Shown here: positions 27,676 to 36,786 of the stretch, one piece after another
How the letters are laid out: the number at the start of each line of letters is the position of its first letter
Position numbering within the stretch: position 1 is the stretch's first letter
Assembly: GCA_035532075.1 (NCBI GenBank)
Contig: DATKRV010000003.1
Location: 1-64,000 of the forward strand
From: CAIVND01 sp035532075
GTDB taxonomy: Bacteria; Actinomycetota; Acidimicrobiia; Acidimicrobiales; Bog-793
Length of the DNA: 64,000 bases
Direction: 5' to 3'
Program-made: the position numbers and the translations under genes
The notes under the pieces: generated by a model
Seen by the model: the letters and a program-made list of their open reading frames with translations, nothing else
What the model was told of the DNA's origin: nothing
Databases searched by the model: none

Positions 27676-29097
27676 TTACCTTGTCTTTTCGGCGATCATG
27701 ATTGAATGATCAAGTCGTGCGAGCACCCTTGCGCGTCCGAGTATCGCAAGCGACTCAAACAGCGGCAGGCCGACGGGAGAGCCCATCGTTGCAACTCGTA
27801 TGGGCGCCTGTGTCTTTGCAAGCTTTCTATCAAATTGTTCGCCAATAGTGATCAAGATCTTCTTCAAGGATTCAGGATCGAACGTTGCTTCCGAAAACGC
27901 CGATCGCGCCGCGCGCAGGATCTCCAGAGAACTCGAATCTTTGAGCATTGCCTTTTCAAATACGGCGGTATCAATGTCAAAAGGATCTGCAAACAGAAAT
28001 TTGATGTAGTTCGGGATTTCGCCAAGAGTGGTAATCCGCTCTTGAATGAGCGGCGCGAGCGTTATGAACCGTTGCAGATCAAATTTATCCTTGTTCCACG
28101 GAACGTCGTCACGCGAGACAAATGGCATCGCGCGTTCGACAAACTCATCGGTAGTGAGCGCACGGATATAGAGTCCGTTGAAGTGGTTGAGCCTCTTCTC
28201 GTCGAAAAATGCCGGTGATTTATTGACCTCTTCAAGTCTGAACTCCGAGATCATCTCTCCGATTGCGAGGAGCTCGCGGCCATCATTTGGCGCCCATCCG
28301 AGTAAACAGAGATAGTTGATCATCGCCTCAGGGAGATATCCAAGATTCCGATAGTCCTCGACGGCAACCCGATCCCTCCGCTTTGAAAGCTTCTGCCGTT
28401 TTTCGTTGACGAGAACCGGGAGATGCGCAAATGCTGGCAATGGAGTGTCACTAAGGGCCTGCCAGATCAAGACTGCTTTGGGCGTCGTTGGAAGATGCTC
28501 CTCAGCGCGGATGATATGGGTTATTCCCATGTCGACATCATCCACCACAACGGCAAGCACATAAAGCGGATCGCCGTTGGACTTGACGATGACAAAGTCC
28601 TCGATCGTTTCATTCGCAAAATCAACATCCCCGCGTACCAGATCATGCACCGTGGTTACTCCCAAATCGGGGACGCGAAAACGCAACGCCTTTCCAGCTC
28701 CAGGTTCGAGATTCCGATCGCGACAGAAACCGTCATATCCCGGTGTCTGGCGGGTCTTGGTGCGTTCGTCTATTGCATCGCGGGGGCAGTCACAGGCGTA
28801 GGCGTGACCGTTGGCGACAAGCCGGGCTACGGCGTCGTTGTAGAGTTCGTGACGTTCAGATTGGTGGAAAAGTCCTTCATCCCATGTGATCCCGAGCCAT
28901 GAAAGAGCATTGACGATCCCGTCGGTCCATTGGTCATCACTGCGTTCTCGGTCAGTGTCTTCAATGCGAAGCAGAAAGCTGCCGTTGGCCTGCCGGGCGA
29001 CGAGCCAGTTGTAGAGCGCGGTTCTCGCACCGCCGACGTGAAAATACCCGGTTGGCGATGGCGCAAACCGTACGCGGACATTCGTCGTGGTCGTCAT
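27676..29097 (-). CDS. gltX: Glutamyl-tRNA synthetase, 473 aa
   Basis: A class I synthetase: the HIGH-box region RFAPSPTGYFHVGGARTALY lies near residues 10-30 and the KMSKS equivalent is KLSKR (about 236). Family phrases include LRIEDTDRERS and HIIRAEEHLPTTPKAVLIW. The length is normal for bacterial GltX. It attaches Glu to tRNA-Glu, and in organisms without GlnRS also to tRNA-Gln. Both cognate tRNA genes lie about 0.8-1 kb downstream on the same strand. The start is ATG at 29097. Confidence 0.96.
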   Translation of the reverse strand: MTTTTNVRVRFAPSPTGYFHVGGARTALYNWLVARQANGSFLLRIEDTDRERSDDQWTDGIVNALSWLGITWDEGLFHQSERHELYNDAVARLVANGHAYACDCPRDAIDERTKTRQTPGYDGFCRDRNLEPGAGKALRFRVPDLGVTTVHDLVRGDVDFANETIEDFVIVKSNGDPLYVLAVVVDDVDMGITHIIRAEEHLPTTPKAVLIWQALSDTPLPAFAHLPVLVNEKRQKLSKRRDRVAVEDYRNLGYLPEAMINYLCLLGWAPNDGRELLAIGEMISEFRLEEVNKSPAFFDEKRLNHFNGLYIRALTTDEFVERAMPFVSRDDVPWNKDKFDLQRFITLAPLIQERITTLGEIPNYIKFLFADPFDIDTAVFEKAMLKDSSSLEILRAARSAFSEATFDPESLKKILITIGEQFDRKLAKTQAPIRVATMGSPVGLPLFESLAILGRARVLARLDHSIMIAEKTR

Positions 29098-29203
29098 GAA
29101 GATTCTCTCTTGGATGTCGCGGTCGCGAGCAGTGGCGCAGGTGACATCTCGAACAATCTGGCCCTGTGAACAATCTGATCTTAGCGATCCCCGTTACAGA
29201 CCA

Positions 29204-30553
29204 ATGTGCAGGTACGCTCATCGAGTGAACAAGTACCAACGGCGCCGAGGTGTCGCCGTTCTCGTCCTCCTTATGATGATTGCCGCTATTGGTTTTCGGT
29301 TCGTGTCGGTCAACAACGGTTCGACACTCAATTTTGCACAGATCGCGGCAAAGGCACAGCGGGCGAGACTCGCTGCGCTCGCCAAAAAAGAGTATTCGGT
29401 CATTGCCCGGGCAAAGCTGCTCGTCAATGTCGCGCTTCCGTCGCACGAGGGCGCGAGCGCTCCGGCGACTCCGGCAAAGCTCTTTGTCCGCCCGCTCATC
29501 CGACACCTCGTCGTTGGCTTTGTCCCCTACTGGACTGTGCCAACACTTGTCGCAGGCGGGCAGGCCTCAGTGGACATTACTGACTCCACCGAACTTGTCT
29601 ATTCGAGTGTCTGTGTGGGTAAAGCTGGGACGCTCATCACCTTGACGACTGACTGCGCGAATGGGATGGCCGGACTTGCCTCGCCAGCATTTGGCTCATT
29701 CATGCAACTCGCTCACATGAACGGTGTCCGGGTGCTGCTGAGCGTCCAAACGATTGATCCAGCCATCATCCACTCGCTCGGTACTCATGCTGCAACCCTC
29801 GCACCAACACTCGAACAGAACCTCTCTGCTCTTGTCAGTACCTACGGCTTTGACGGTATCAACCTTGATATCGAGGGCAGGGGCCCGGCCAATCGCGTCG
29901 GATATGTGAATTTCGTGCGTGATTTCTCTCGTTCCTTGAAATCTGCGAACCCCTCGCTCGACCTGATGGTTGACACCTATCCGCAGTCGGCCGCAAGTTC
30001 GTCAGATTTCTATGATGTCGCGAGACTTTCGCACTACGTCGATCAATTCTTTGTCATGGCCTACGCAATGGAGAACGGGAAACGCTCTTCGGCGAACAGC
30101 CCGCTCGGAAGTGCGACCCTTGGTTGGAGCGCTGCGCAGACGCTTGTGCAATATCGTGCGGTGGTTCCGGCGAACAAGATCATCCTTGGTATGCCGTTCT
30201 ATGGTCTGAACTTCGCAACGAAAACGAACTTGCCCGGATCGAAACTAGTCAGCGACGCTCCGAGTGCAAGGCTCTACAGCGCGGTGGTGGCGGCGGGACG
30301 ACCGGCACTCTGGGATGTTGCCTCCGCGACGCCCTATAGCGTCTTTCGTGAGAGCGACGGTTGGCATCAGGACTGGTACGACAACTCGGTCTCATTGGCG
30401 CTCAAGACCGCGCTTGCCCAGGTCTTTCACATCGCGGGAGTCGGTGTCTGGGCGATGTCCATGGAAGGGGGCGACCTGCAGATGTTGAACGCGCTCACCG
30501 GGGAGAACACTCCACTAAAGCTGCCGCTCGCTACGTCGGTTTCGACCGGCTAG
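29204..30553 (+). CDS. Membrane-anchored glycoside hydrolase family 18 protein, 449 aa
   Basis: A single N-terminal hydrophobic segment (GVAVLVLLMMIAAIGF, about residues 15-32) anchors or exports the protein. The GH18 barrel follows, with the catalytic motif YGFDGINLDIEG (DxxDxDxE type, about 214; the last Glu is the proton donor) and later VDQFFVMAYAME and ILGMPFYGL. This subfamily includes spore- and wall-associated N-acetylglucosaminidases, so peptidoglycan or chitin-like glycan cleavage is expected. ATG at 29204 or GTG at 29225 may be the start; an upstream extension is unlikely because it crosses the gltX start. Confidence 0.85.
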   Translation: MCRYAHRVNKYQRRRGVAVLVLLMMIAAIGFRFVSVNNGSTLNFAQIAAKAQRARLAALAKKEYSVIARAKLLVNVALPSHEGASAPATPAKLFVRPLIRHLVVGFVPYWTVPTLVAGGQASVDITDSTELVYSSVCVGKAGTLITLTTDCANGMAGLASPAFGSFMQLAHMNGVRVLLSVQTIDPAIIHSLGTHAATLAPTLEQNLSALVSTYGFDGINLDIEGRGPANRVGYVNFVRDFSRSLKSANPSLDLMVDTYPQSAASSSDFYDVARLSHYVDQFFVMAYAMENGKRSSANSPLGSATLGWSAAQTLVQYRAVVPANKIILGMPFYGLNFATKTNLPGSKLVSDAPSARLYSAVVAAGRPALWDVASATPYSVFRESDGWHQDWYDNSVSLALKTALAQVFHIAGVGVWAMSMEGGDLQMLNALTGENTPLKLPLATSVSTG

Positions 30554-30607
30554 AGCCATTGAGTCTATTTAAGAGATGGGCCGCGATCGAAACACGAGTG
30601 CGTCTAT

Positions 30608-30865
30608 TTAGGACTCCTTGGATTGACGCATGAGCCGTGATTTTCGTCGTGCAGCCTGGTTTGGATGAATGACACCCTTCGCGGCTGCCTTGTCGATCCT
30701 CCGGATGGCAGTCTTCAGTGTCTCGACGCTGTTCTCTGCTCCGACCTCGACCGCGCTGAGCGCATTCTTGGTACGGGTTCTGATCTCGCTTCGCACGGCG
30801 CGGTTTCGCTCGCGGCGAACCTCGTTCTGTTTGATGCGCTTGATCTGACTCTTGATGTTTGCCAT
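30608..30865 (-). CDS. rpsT: 30S ribosomal protein S20, 85 aa
   Basis: The basic helical protein MANIKSQIKRIKQNEVRRER with the C-terminal VIHPNQAARRKSRL matches S20, which binds 16S rRNA in the body of the small subunit. ATG at 30865 is preceded by gaggg 5 nt upstream and gives the canonical MANIKSQ start; four additional upstream codons are in frame but not conserved. It is divergent from lepA, the common arrangement in actinobacteria. Confidence 0.96.
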   Translation of the reverse strand: MANIKSQIKRIKQNEVRRERNRAVRSEIRTRTKNALSAVEVGAENSVETLKTAIRRIDKAAAKGVIHPNQAARRKSRLMRQSKES

Positions 30866-30943
30866 GGAATCCCTCAAAAGAACCGGTGAATGAAGGCTCC
30901 ATGGTAGCAGGGGAGAGATGTCTCGCCTGCTAGGTCAGCGCCG

Positions 30944-30974
30944 TTGACCCAGTTTGAATCAAACGTTGTACAAT
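30944..30974 (+). promoter_or_regulatory. Candidate lepA promoter
   Basis: TTGACC (30944-30949) and TACAAT (30969-30974) are good -35 and -10 boxes with a longish 19-bp spacer. The lepA ATG is only 11 bp after the -10, so the mRNA would be nearly leaderless. The TTG of the -35 is also an in-frame potential start codon, which this reading excludes. Confidence 0.45.
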
Positions 30975-30985
30975 TCAGTGGCACG

Positions 30986-32782
30986 ATGGAGGACGTGATC
31001 GACCCCTCCCATATTCGAAATTTTTCGATCATCAGCCACGTAGATCACGGGAAATCGACGCTGTCTGACCGTGTCCTCGAGCTAACCGGAGCGGTCGATC
31101 CCCGCGATATGCGTGCGCAGTATCTCGATTCCATGGATATCGAACGCGAGCGGGGGATCACGATCAAGGCGCAGAACGTGCGCGTCAACTGGCGTGACTA
31201 CACTCTTCATCTCATCGATACGCCCGGCCACGTTGACTTTGGATACGAGGTGAGCCGCTCTCTTGCCGCGTGCGAGGGTGTCGTTCTGCTCGTCGATGCC
31301 TCCCAGGGCATCGAGGCCCAGACGCTCGCGAACTGTTATCTCGCGCTTGAGAACGATCTTGAGATCGTCGCCGTGCTGAACAAGATCGACCTCCCTGCAG
31401 CAGACCCGGAGCGCTATGCCGAGGAGATCGAGACGGTGCTCGGCATCTCGAAAGAGAGCGTGTTGCAGATCTCGGCGAAGACCGGAGAGGGTGTTCCCGA
31501 ACTCCTCGACGAGATCGTCTCCCGTATCCCTGCCCCGCACGCCGATCGGAACCTTCCACTTCGCGCACTCATCTTTGATTCCTACTACGACCAGTTCCGC
31601 GGGGTGGTCAGCGCGATCCGTGTCGTCGACGGTGCAATAAAACAGGGCTCCAAGATCCGGTTCTCGCAGGCGGGAACCATTCATGAAGTCGAGGACATCG
31701 GTATCCGCACCCCGGTCGAGCGCTCGATGGCCGAGCTCGGTCCGGGAGAGGTCGGCTACCTCGTTGCTGGCGTACGCAACGTCGGCGAGGCACGTGTCGG
31801 AGAGACCGTCACCGATGCACGCAGACCGGCGAATGAACCCCTGCCGGGTTATCGAGATCCCAAGCCGATGGTTTTTTGTGGGCTCTATCCGGTTGATGGC
31901 GATCAGTTCCCGGAATTGCGCGAGGCACTGGAACGGCTCCAGCTCAATGACGCGAGTATCTCGTTCTCCCCGGAGACCTCGCTCGCGCTCGGATTTGGTT
32001 TCCGCTGTGGCTTTCTCGGACTCTTGCACATGGAGATCGTACGTGAGCGCCTCGAGCGCGAGTTCAACCTTTCGATGATTGCGACGAGTCCCTCAGTTGC
32101 CTATGTCGCGTACCTGACGGACCGGACGTCGACGGTGATCGATAACCCCTCGGCGCTCCCCTCGCCACAACAGATCGATCACATCGAAGAGCCATTGCTC
32201 CGCATCACCATCGTCACGCCGGCAGAATACACGGGAACGATTCTCGATCTGTGCCAGAGCCGTCGCGGGATGCAGGAGAAGCTGCAGTATCTCTCGGCAT
32301 CTCGCATCGAACTCGTCTACACGATTCCCCTCGCGGAGATTGTGATCGATTTTTTCGACCAGCTGAAAAGCCGCTCAAAGGGGTACGCGAGTCTCGACTA
32401 TGAGCCCGCAGGTCTCGCAACAGCAGATCTGGTGCGCGTCGACATCTTGTTGAACAGCCAGCCGGTCGACGCATTCTCCTCGATAGTCCACAAATCGAAG
32501 GCGGACGATTACGGCAAGAAGATGGCCGCAAAGCTGCGCGAGCTGATTCCAAGACAGCTGTTCGATGTTCCGATCCAGGCGGCGATCGGAGGCCGGATCA
32601 TCGCACGCGAGACGGTCAAGGCCAAACGCAAGGATGTACTCGCAAAATGCTACGGCGGCGACATCACCCGGAAACGAAAGCTGCTCGAGAAACAGAAAGA
32701 GGGAAAGAAGCGGATGAAATCGATCGGTCGCGTCGAGATTCCCCAGGAGGCGTTCGTCTTGGCACTGCGTCTTGACGAATGA
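30986..32782 (+). CDS. lepA: Elongation factor 4 (ribosome back-translocase), 598 aa
   Basis: The GTPase domain has G1 ISHVDHGKSTLSDRVLE, G3 DTPGHVDFGYEVSRSL and G4 NKID. The EF4-specific C-terminal part contains VDILLNSQPVDAFSSIVHK and ends RMKSIGRVEIPQEAFVLAL. LepA is a translational GTPase that acts on stalled or misassembled ribosomes. The start at ATG 30986 gives MEDVIDPSHIRNFSIISH, as in relatives. It heads a run of genes down to hemW. Confidence 0.96.
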   Translation: MEDVIDPSHIRNFSIISHVDHGKSTLSDRVLELTGAVDPRDMRAQYLDSMDIERERGITIKAQNVRVNWRDYTLHLIDTPGHVDFGYEVSRSLAACEGVVLLVDASQGIEAQTLANCYLALENDLEIVAVLNKIDLPAADPERYAEEIETVLGISKESVLQISAKTGEGVPELLDEIVSRIPAPHADRNLPLRALIFDSYYDQFRGVVSAIRVVDGAIKQGSKIRFSQAGTIHEVEDIGIRTPVERSMAELGPGEVGYLVAGVRNVGEARVGETVTDARRPANEPLPGYRDPKPMVFCGLYPVDGDQFPELREALERLQLNDASISFSPETSLALGFGFRCGFLGLLHMEIVRERLEREFNLSMIATSPSVAYVAYLTDRTSTVIDNPSALPSPQQIDHIEEPLLRITIVTPAEYTGTILDLCQSRRGMQEKLQYLSASRIELVYTIPLAEIVIDFFDQLKSRSKGYASLDYEPAGLATADLVRVDILLNSQPVDAFSSIVHKSKADDYGKKMAAKLRELIPRQLFDVPIQAAIGGRIIARETVKAKRKDVLAKCYGGDITRKRKLLEKQKEGKKRMKSIGRVEIPQEAFVLALRLDE

Positions 32783-32795
32783 ATTGGGGAGTTTC

Positions 32796-33833
32796 ATGAC
32801 AGTGCCTGATCAGAGTCTTGTGCGAAGGCTCGCGAATCGACCGACGCACTGGCTCAAATCGCGCATCGCGCGTAACGTCCAGGCGGCCGTTGGAGGGAGC
32901 GCGGAGGATCTTGTCGAATACGAGGAGCCGAGTGGAGACCCGGGTCTTCTCGGACCGGACTCACCGGCGTGGATCGTCCATGGAGATCTCGCCACGATGC
33001 TCTACGGTGGATTCGCCGCGCTCATGCTCCAGACGCTAAATCCGCGCGCCATGGCAGGAGTTGCCCAGCACTCGAACTACCGGAATGACCCGACGGGAAG
33101 ACTGACCCGCACGGCGCGTTTTGTGGCGGGGACAACATTTGGCCCAACCCCCTTCGTGGAGCGACTCATCAGCGAGGTCCTCGCGGTGCATGGGCGCGTC
33201 AAGGGCACGACGAGCGACGGGATTCCCTATTCGGCAGCCGATCCCGATCTCGTCACCTGGGTGCACATCACCGAGGTGCGTCACTTTCTCCGTTCATATC
33301 AGCGCTATGGCCCAAATCGCCTCAGCAGGGATCTCGAAGATCGATATTTTGACGACGTCTCCACCATTCCCATGCGCCTTGGGGCGACCTACGTCCCAAG
33401 GTCGGTCGATGAGGTCGAGAGATACTTTGCACAGATGAGAGGCGAGCTCCGGGTTACCTCTGAGGCGCTCGAAGCGGTGCATTTTCTCGGCGCGACCTCG
33501 TTGCCGACCGGTCAGGGGTCGGTGATGACCTACGTCAACAACATCGCGCATCGTATCGTCGTCGGCGCGGCGATCGACCTCTTGCCAGATTATGCACGAG
33601 AACAGCTGGGACTCGATCGATGGCATCGTCTCAAGGTCATCCCGCGTCGTCTCGGAGCGGTGCTGTTTGGCAAGATCTTGCGTTGGGCGCTCGGTCCATC
33701 GCAGGTTGCGAAGGTCTCGCGTGAGCGGATCGAAAGGGGTGATCCGCGTCATGCCAGCTCAGCGGTTGACTCTGAAATGGGGATGGGGCCAGTATCGGTT
33801 AAGCACTCACTAGAATCGAGTGCTAATGATTGA
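32796..33833 (+). CDS. DUF2236 / MpaB-like oxygenase-family protein, 345 aa
   Basis: The sequence contains DLATMLYGGFAALMLQTLNP, HSNYRNDPTGRLTRTARFV, VHGRVKGTT and WVHITEVRHF, the conserved His/Arg phrases of the DUF2236 family (related to latex-clearing protein Lcp and MpaB), in which the His residues bind a haem or metal centre. The substrate is unknown. ATG at 32796 is chosen because ggggag lies 7 nt upstream. It sits between lepA and hrcA, where most actinobacteria have hemW, so it is an insertion in a conserved cluster. The CIRCE operator of hrcA lies inside its last codons. Confidence 0.8.
   Translation: MTVPDQSLVRRLANRPTHWLKSRIARNVQAAVGGSAEDLVEYEEPSGDPGLLGPDSPAWIVHGDLATMLYGGFAALMLQTLNPRAMAGVAQHSNYRNDPTGRLTRTARFVAGTTFGPTPFVERLISEVLAVHGRVKGTTSDGIPYSAADPDLVTWVHITEVRHFLRSYQRYGPNRLSRDLEDRYFDDVSTIPMRLGATYVPRSVDEVERYFAQMRGELRVTSEALEAVHFLGATSLPTGQGSVMTYVNNIAHRIVVGAAIDLLPDYAREQLGLDRWHRLKVIPRRLGAVLFGKILRWALGPSQVAKVSRERIERGDPRHASSAVDSEMGMGPVSVKHSLESSAND
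33800..33826 (+). promoter_or_regulatory. CIRCE operator (HrcA binding site)
   Basis: TAAGCACTC, then 9 bp, then GAGTGCTAA. The consensus is TTAGCACTC-N9-GAGTGCTAA, so one position of eighteen differs. The spacer contains TAGAAT (33811-33816), a possible -10 box, so HrcA binding would block the promoter of hrcA-dnaJ. The site lies within the 3' end of the DUF2236 gene, 64 bp before the hrcA ATG. Confidence 0.9.
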
Positions 33834-33890
33834 GGTATCGCTTGGGCAGCCGCCAAAGCGCGATGTGAGGTCGAGGTAGCCAAGAACCAG

Positions 33891-34898
33891 ATGCTTGACG
33901 CGAGAAAGTCAGCGATTCTTCGAAAGATCGTCTCCGAGCACATCGAGACCGGAGAGCCGGTCGGATCCCAGCATGTCGTCCGGGACCAGACCATCGATGT
34001 CTCGGCCGCGACCGTGCGCGCAGAGATGGTGACATTGGAACGCGACGGCTATCTCACGCATCCCCACACGAGTGCGGGGCGTGTCCCGACGGACCTTGGT
34101 TATCGATTCTTCGTCGACCATCTCGGCGAACGAGATGGACTTGACCCGCTCCGGGCCGAGCAGGTCTCGGAGTTCTTCACCAGGGCACATGGCGAACTCG
34201 ATTCCATGCTGCGCGACACCTCGCGATTCCTCTCAACACTCACCGACTATGCAGCTCTCGTCGTCGGCCCTCCGCATGAGACACTGCTGGTCCGTTCGGC
34301 GCTTGTCACCCGCCTCGCCCCGTCAACCGCGATGGTCGTCGTCGTCCTCTCCAATGGTTTCGTCGACAAGCAGGTCTTCGAGATCGATGTTTCGCTTCCA
34401 GATGACGATTTCGAGGCTGCCAATACGATCCTGCGCCGCCATTTCGCCGGTCAGACGCTCTCTGGCCTCTCGGCACCGCCGCCATCAAGCTCTACGGGCG
34501 TCGATGCGATCATCTCCTCGTGTGTGGCATCGTTCAACCAGGACCACACTCAGAGTCCAGAGCAGGGCGAGGTGTACATCGGTGGGGCGGCGAACATGGC
34601 GAATCAGTTCGCGACCGTCGATACAGTACGCCAGATCCTCGCCATCCTCGAGGAGTCCCTCGTTGTGGTGACGCTGCTCAGCGAGGTTGTCGCAAAGGGC
34701 AATACGGTCTCGATCGGCGCAGAGAACGAGGTCAAGTCGCTCGCCGAGTGTTCGTTGGTCGTCTCTCCATATCAGGTCGGCGAAGAGGTCGTCGGAACCA
34801 TCGGGGTGCTCGGTCCGACCCGGATGAACTACTCCCAGGCCCTCGCGGCGGTTGCGGTCGTCAGTAAACGCCTCGGTCAACAGCTAGCCGGAGAATAA
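33891..34898 (+). CDS. hrcA: Heat-inducible transcription repressor HrcA, 335 aa
   Basis: The N-terminal winged helix MLDARKSAILRKIVSEHIET followed by GEPVGSQ and VSAATVRAEMVTLERDGYL is characteristic, as is the phrase LTHPHTSAGRVPTDLGYRFF. The C-terminal domain contains SIGAENEVKSLAECSLVVS. HrcA represses chaperone genes through CIRCE and depends on GroEL for folding, so it responds to unfolded protein. Its own upstream CIRCE implies autoregulation together with dnaJ, which starts 4 nt after its stop. Confidence 0.96.
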   Translation: MLDARKSAILRKIVSEHIETGEPVGSQHVVRDQTIDVSAATVRAEMVTLERDGYLTHPHTSAGRVPTDLGYRFFVDHLGERDGLDPLRAEQVSEFFTRAHGELDSMLRDTSRFLSTLTDYAALVVGPPHETLLVRSALVTRLAPSTAMVVVVLSNGFVDKQVFEIDVSLPDDDFEAANTILRRHFAGQTLSGLSAPPPSSSTGVDAIISSCVASFNQDHTQSPEQGEVYIGGAANMANQFATVDTVRQILAILEESLVVVTLLSEVVAKGNTVSIGAENEVKSLAECSLVVSPYQVGEEVVGTIGVLGPTRMNYSQALAAVAVVSKRLGQQLAGE

Positions 34899-34902
34899 CG
34901 CA

Positions 34903-36006
34903 ATGGCAACCGATTACTACCAGCTACTTGGCGTCTCGAAGAGCGCGACAGATGACGAGATCAAGCGTGCCTATCGACAGCTCGCCCGAAAGCTTCATCC
35001 CGATGTGAACGGCGGCAGTGCTGAAGACGAGGCGAAGTTCAAGGAGGTCTCGGTCGCGTACGAGACACTGAGCGATCCCGAGCGTCGACGTCGTTATGAC
35101 ATGTTCGGGGCCGATGGTCCGCGTGTGGGCGGCCCCTCGGAGGGATTCGGCGGGGGATTCGGCGACCTTTTCGACGCCTTCTTTGGAGGCGGTGGGTTTG
35201 GCGGCACACAGCACCAGAGCGGCCCCCGGCGTGGAGACGACGTCGAGGTCGTGCTCGACATCGCCTTCGAAGAGGCGGTCTTTGGCATCGAGCGCTCCGT
35301 CTCCTATCGCGGTCCGGTGGCCTGTAAGACGTGCGCGGCGACCGGCGCAGAACCCGGTACGACACCGACACGTTGTCGCGACTGTGACGGTCAGGGACAG
35401 GTGCGCCGGGTCCGCCAGTCGATACTCGGACAGGTCGTTACGACCTCGCCGTGTGCGATCTGTCGCGGGCTGGGCGAGATCATTGAAAAGCCCTGCCAGG
35501 ACTGTCGTGGTGAGGGACGAAGAACCGAGGAACGCAACGTCACGGTCGAGGTTCCCGCTGGCGTCGACGCGGGAACGACGCTCCGAATCACGGGATCTGG
35601 TGCGGCCCCGCCGCGCGGAGGTATTGCCGGGGACCTCTATGTGCATCTGCGCGTGCTGCCGAGTGACCGCTATGCACGCGACGGAGCGGATCTTTTGATG
35701 ACGCTCAATGTTGCGCTCACCCAGGCGGCCCTGGGGGCCGCGATGATGGTCGATACCCTCGATGGTGAGGAGAGGATCGAGATCGCTCCTGGGACCCAGA
35801 CGGGCAAGACCATCCGGCTGCGCGGCAAGGGAGTGCCACATCTGCGCTCGAGGGGACGTGGAGATCTCCATATCCGAATCGTGGTCGACACTCCGACGAA
35901 TCTCAACAAGGAACAGGAACAGCTGCTTCGCGAACTCGCCCTTCTGCGGGAAGAGCCGATTCAAGAGAGCGGGCTCTTTACCCGCATCAAATCCACCTTC
36001 TCCTGA
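34903..36006 (+). CDS. dnaJ: Chaperone DnaJ (type I), 367 aa
   Basis: The J domain carries the HPD motif (LHPDVNGG, about 31). The Gly/Phe region (GGGFGDLFDAFFGGGGFGG) leads to four zinc-binding CxxCxG-type repeats: CKTCAATGA, CRDCDGQGQ, CAICRGLGE and CQDCRGEGR (about 140-205). It stimulates DnaK ATPase and presents substrates. It is the hrcA-linked actinobacterial copy; neither dnaK nor grpE is in the window. Confidence 0.96.
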   Translation: MATDYYQLLGVSKSATDDEIKRAYRQLARKLHPDVNGGSAEDEAKFKEVSVAYETLSDPERRRRYDMFGADGPRVGGPSEGFGGGFGDLFDAFFGGGGFGGTQHQSGPRRGDDVEVVLDIAFEEAVFGIERSVSYRGPVACKTCAATGAEPGTTPTRCRDCDGQGQVRRVRQSILGQVVTTSPCAICRGLGEIIEKPCQDCRGEGRRTEERNVTVEVPAGVDAGTTLRITGSGAAPPRGGIAGDLYVHLRVLPSDRYARDGADLLMTLNVALTQAALGAAMMVDTLDGEERIEIAPGTQTGKTIRLRGKGVPHLRSRGRGDLHIRIVVDTPTNLNKEQEQLLRELALLREEPIQESGLFTRIKSTFS

Positions 36007-36785
36007 TGGGTGTCGTCGGCGGCGACGGGGCCATACCGGATGCAGAGCTCCGAAACGCCGAGGCGCTCTTTTTCGTCGAGGACCTTGAACATCCGGTGAT
36101 GCGCGACGAGGACACGCACCATCTCGTCGATGTCTTGCGACCAAGGGTTGGCCAGTATTTCGCGCTCTCTGATGGGAGGGGATCGTGGCGAAAGGCGTTG
36201 ATCGTCTCGTTGCCAAAGACCCCGCGTCGCTCGCGTGAGATTGGTAGAACTGGGGAGGAACTGGTCTTTGAAACCGGCCCGATGAACTTTAGTCATGTTG
36301 GCACGGGGGTTGAGTTGATCGTCGCCTTCGCGATGCCAAAGGGTGAACGTCTTGATCTCATCGTGCAAAAACTCACTGAACTCGGTATCGATCAGATCGT
36401 TCCGCTTGTCACCAGGCGCACCGTGGTGCGTCTTGGTGAAAAAGACCGGGCGCGCCGCAAGGAGCGACTTGTCCGCGTTGCGAGAGAGGCATGTTCTCAG
36501 TCGCGACGTCTCAATCTCCCGCTAGTCACCGAGCCCGAGACGCTCGAACAGTTTCTCAAGCATGCGCCGCAACACACCGTGTTCGCCGAGCCAGGAGGAG
36601 CGCCTCTCGACGCGACGGTCTGTTGCGTCATCATCGGCCCAGAGGGAGGCTTTGACCCAGGCGAGGTGCCCAAGAGCGCGCGACGCCTTGGGCTTGGACC
36701 GAACGTCCTTCGTGTCGAGACAGCGGCGATCAGCGTAGCGACGCTGATGAGCGCGATGCGTTCAGGTGTCATCGGGGCCTGTTGA
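36006..36785 (+). CDS. rsmE: 16S rRNA m3U1498 methyltransferase RsmE, 259 aa
   Basis: A SPOUT-class enzyme: an N-terminal PUA-like part is followed by the knotted domain with KLTELGIDQIVPLVTRR, VIIGPEGGFDPGEV and LGPNVLRVETAA, the AdoMet-binding loops of RsmE. It methylates N3 of U1498 in 16S rRNA. Its ATG overlaps the dnaJ TGA by one base, so the two are translationally linked. Confidence 0.94.
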   Translation: MGVVGGDGAIPDAELRNAEALFFVEDLEHPVMRDEDTHHLVDVLRPRVGQYFALSDGRGSWRKALIVSLPKTPRRSREIGRTGEELVFETGPMNFSHVGTGVELIVAFAMPKGERLDLIVQKLTELGIDQIVPLVTRRTVVRLGEKDRARRKERLVRVAREACSQSRRLNLPLVTEPETLEQFLKHAPQHTVFAEPGGAPLDATVCCVIIGPEGGFDPGEVPKSARRLGLGPNVLRVETAAISVATLMSAMRSGVIGAC

Positions 36786-36786
36786 G

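Noticed and set aside
31082..32029. 315-aa open frame on the minus strand opposite lepA
   Set aside because: Antisense to a certain gene; composition is that of a codon-bias shadow.
34924..36216. 430-aa open frame on the minus strand opposite dnaJ
   Set aside because: Antisense shadow of dnaJ and rsmE without any domain.
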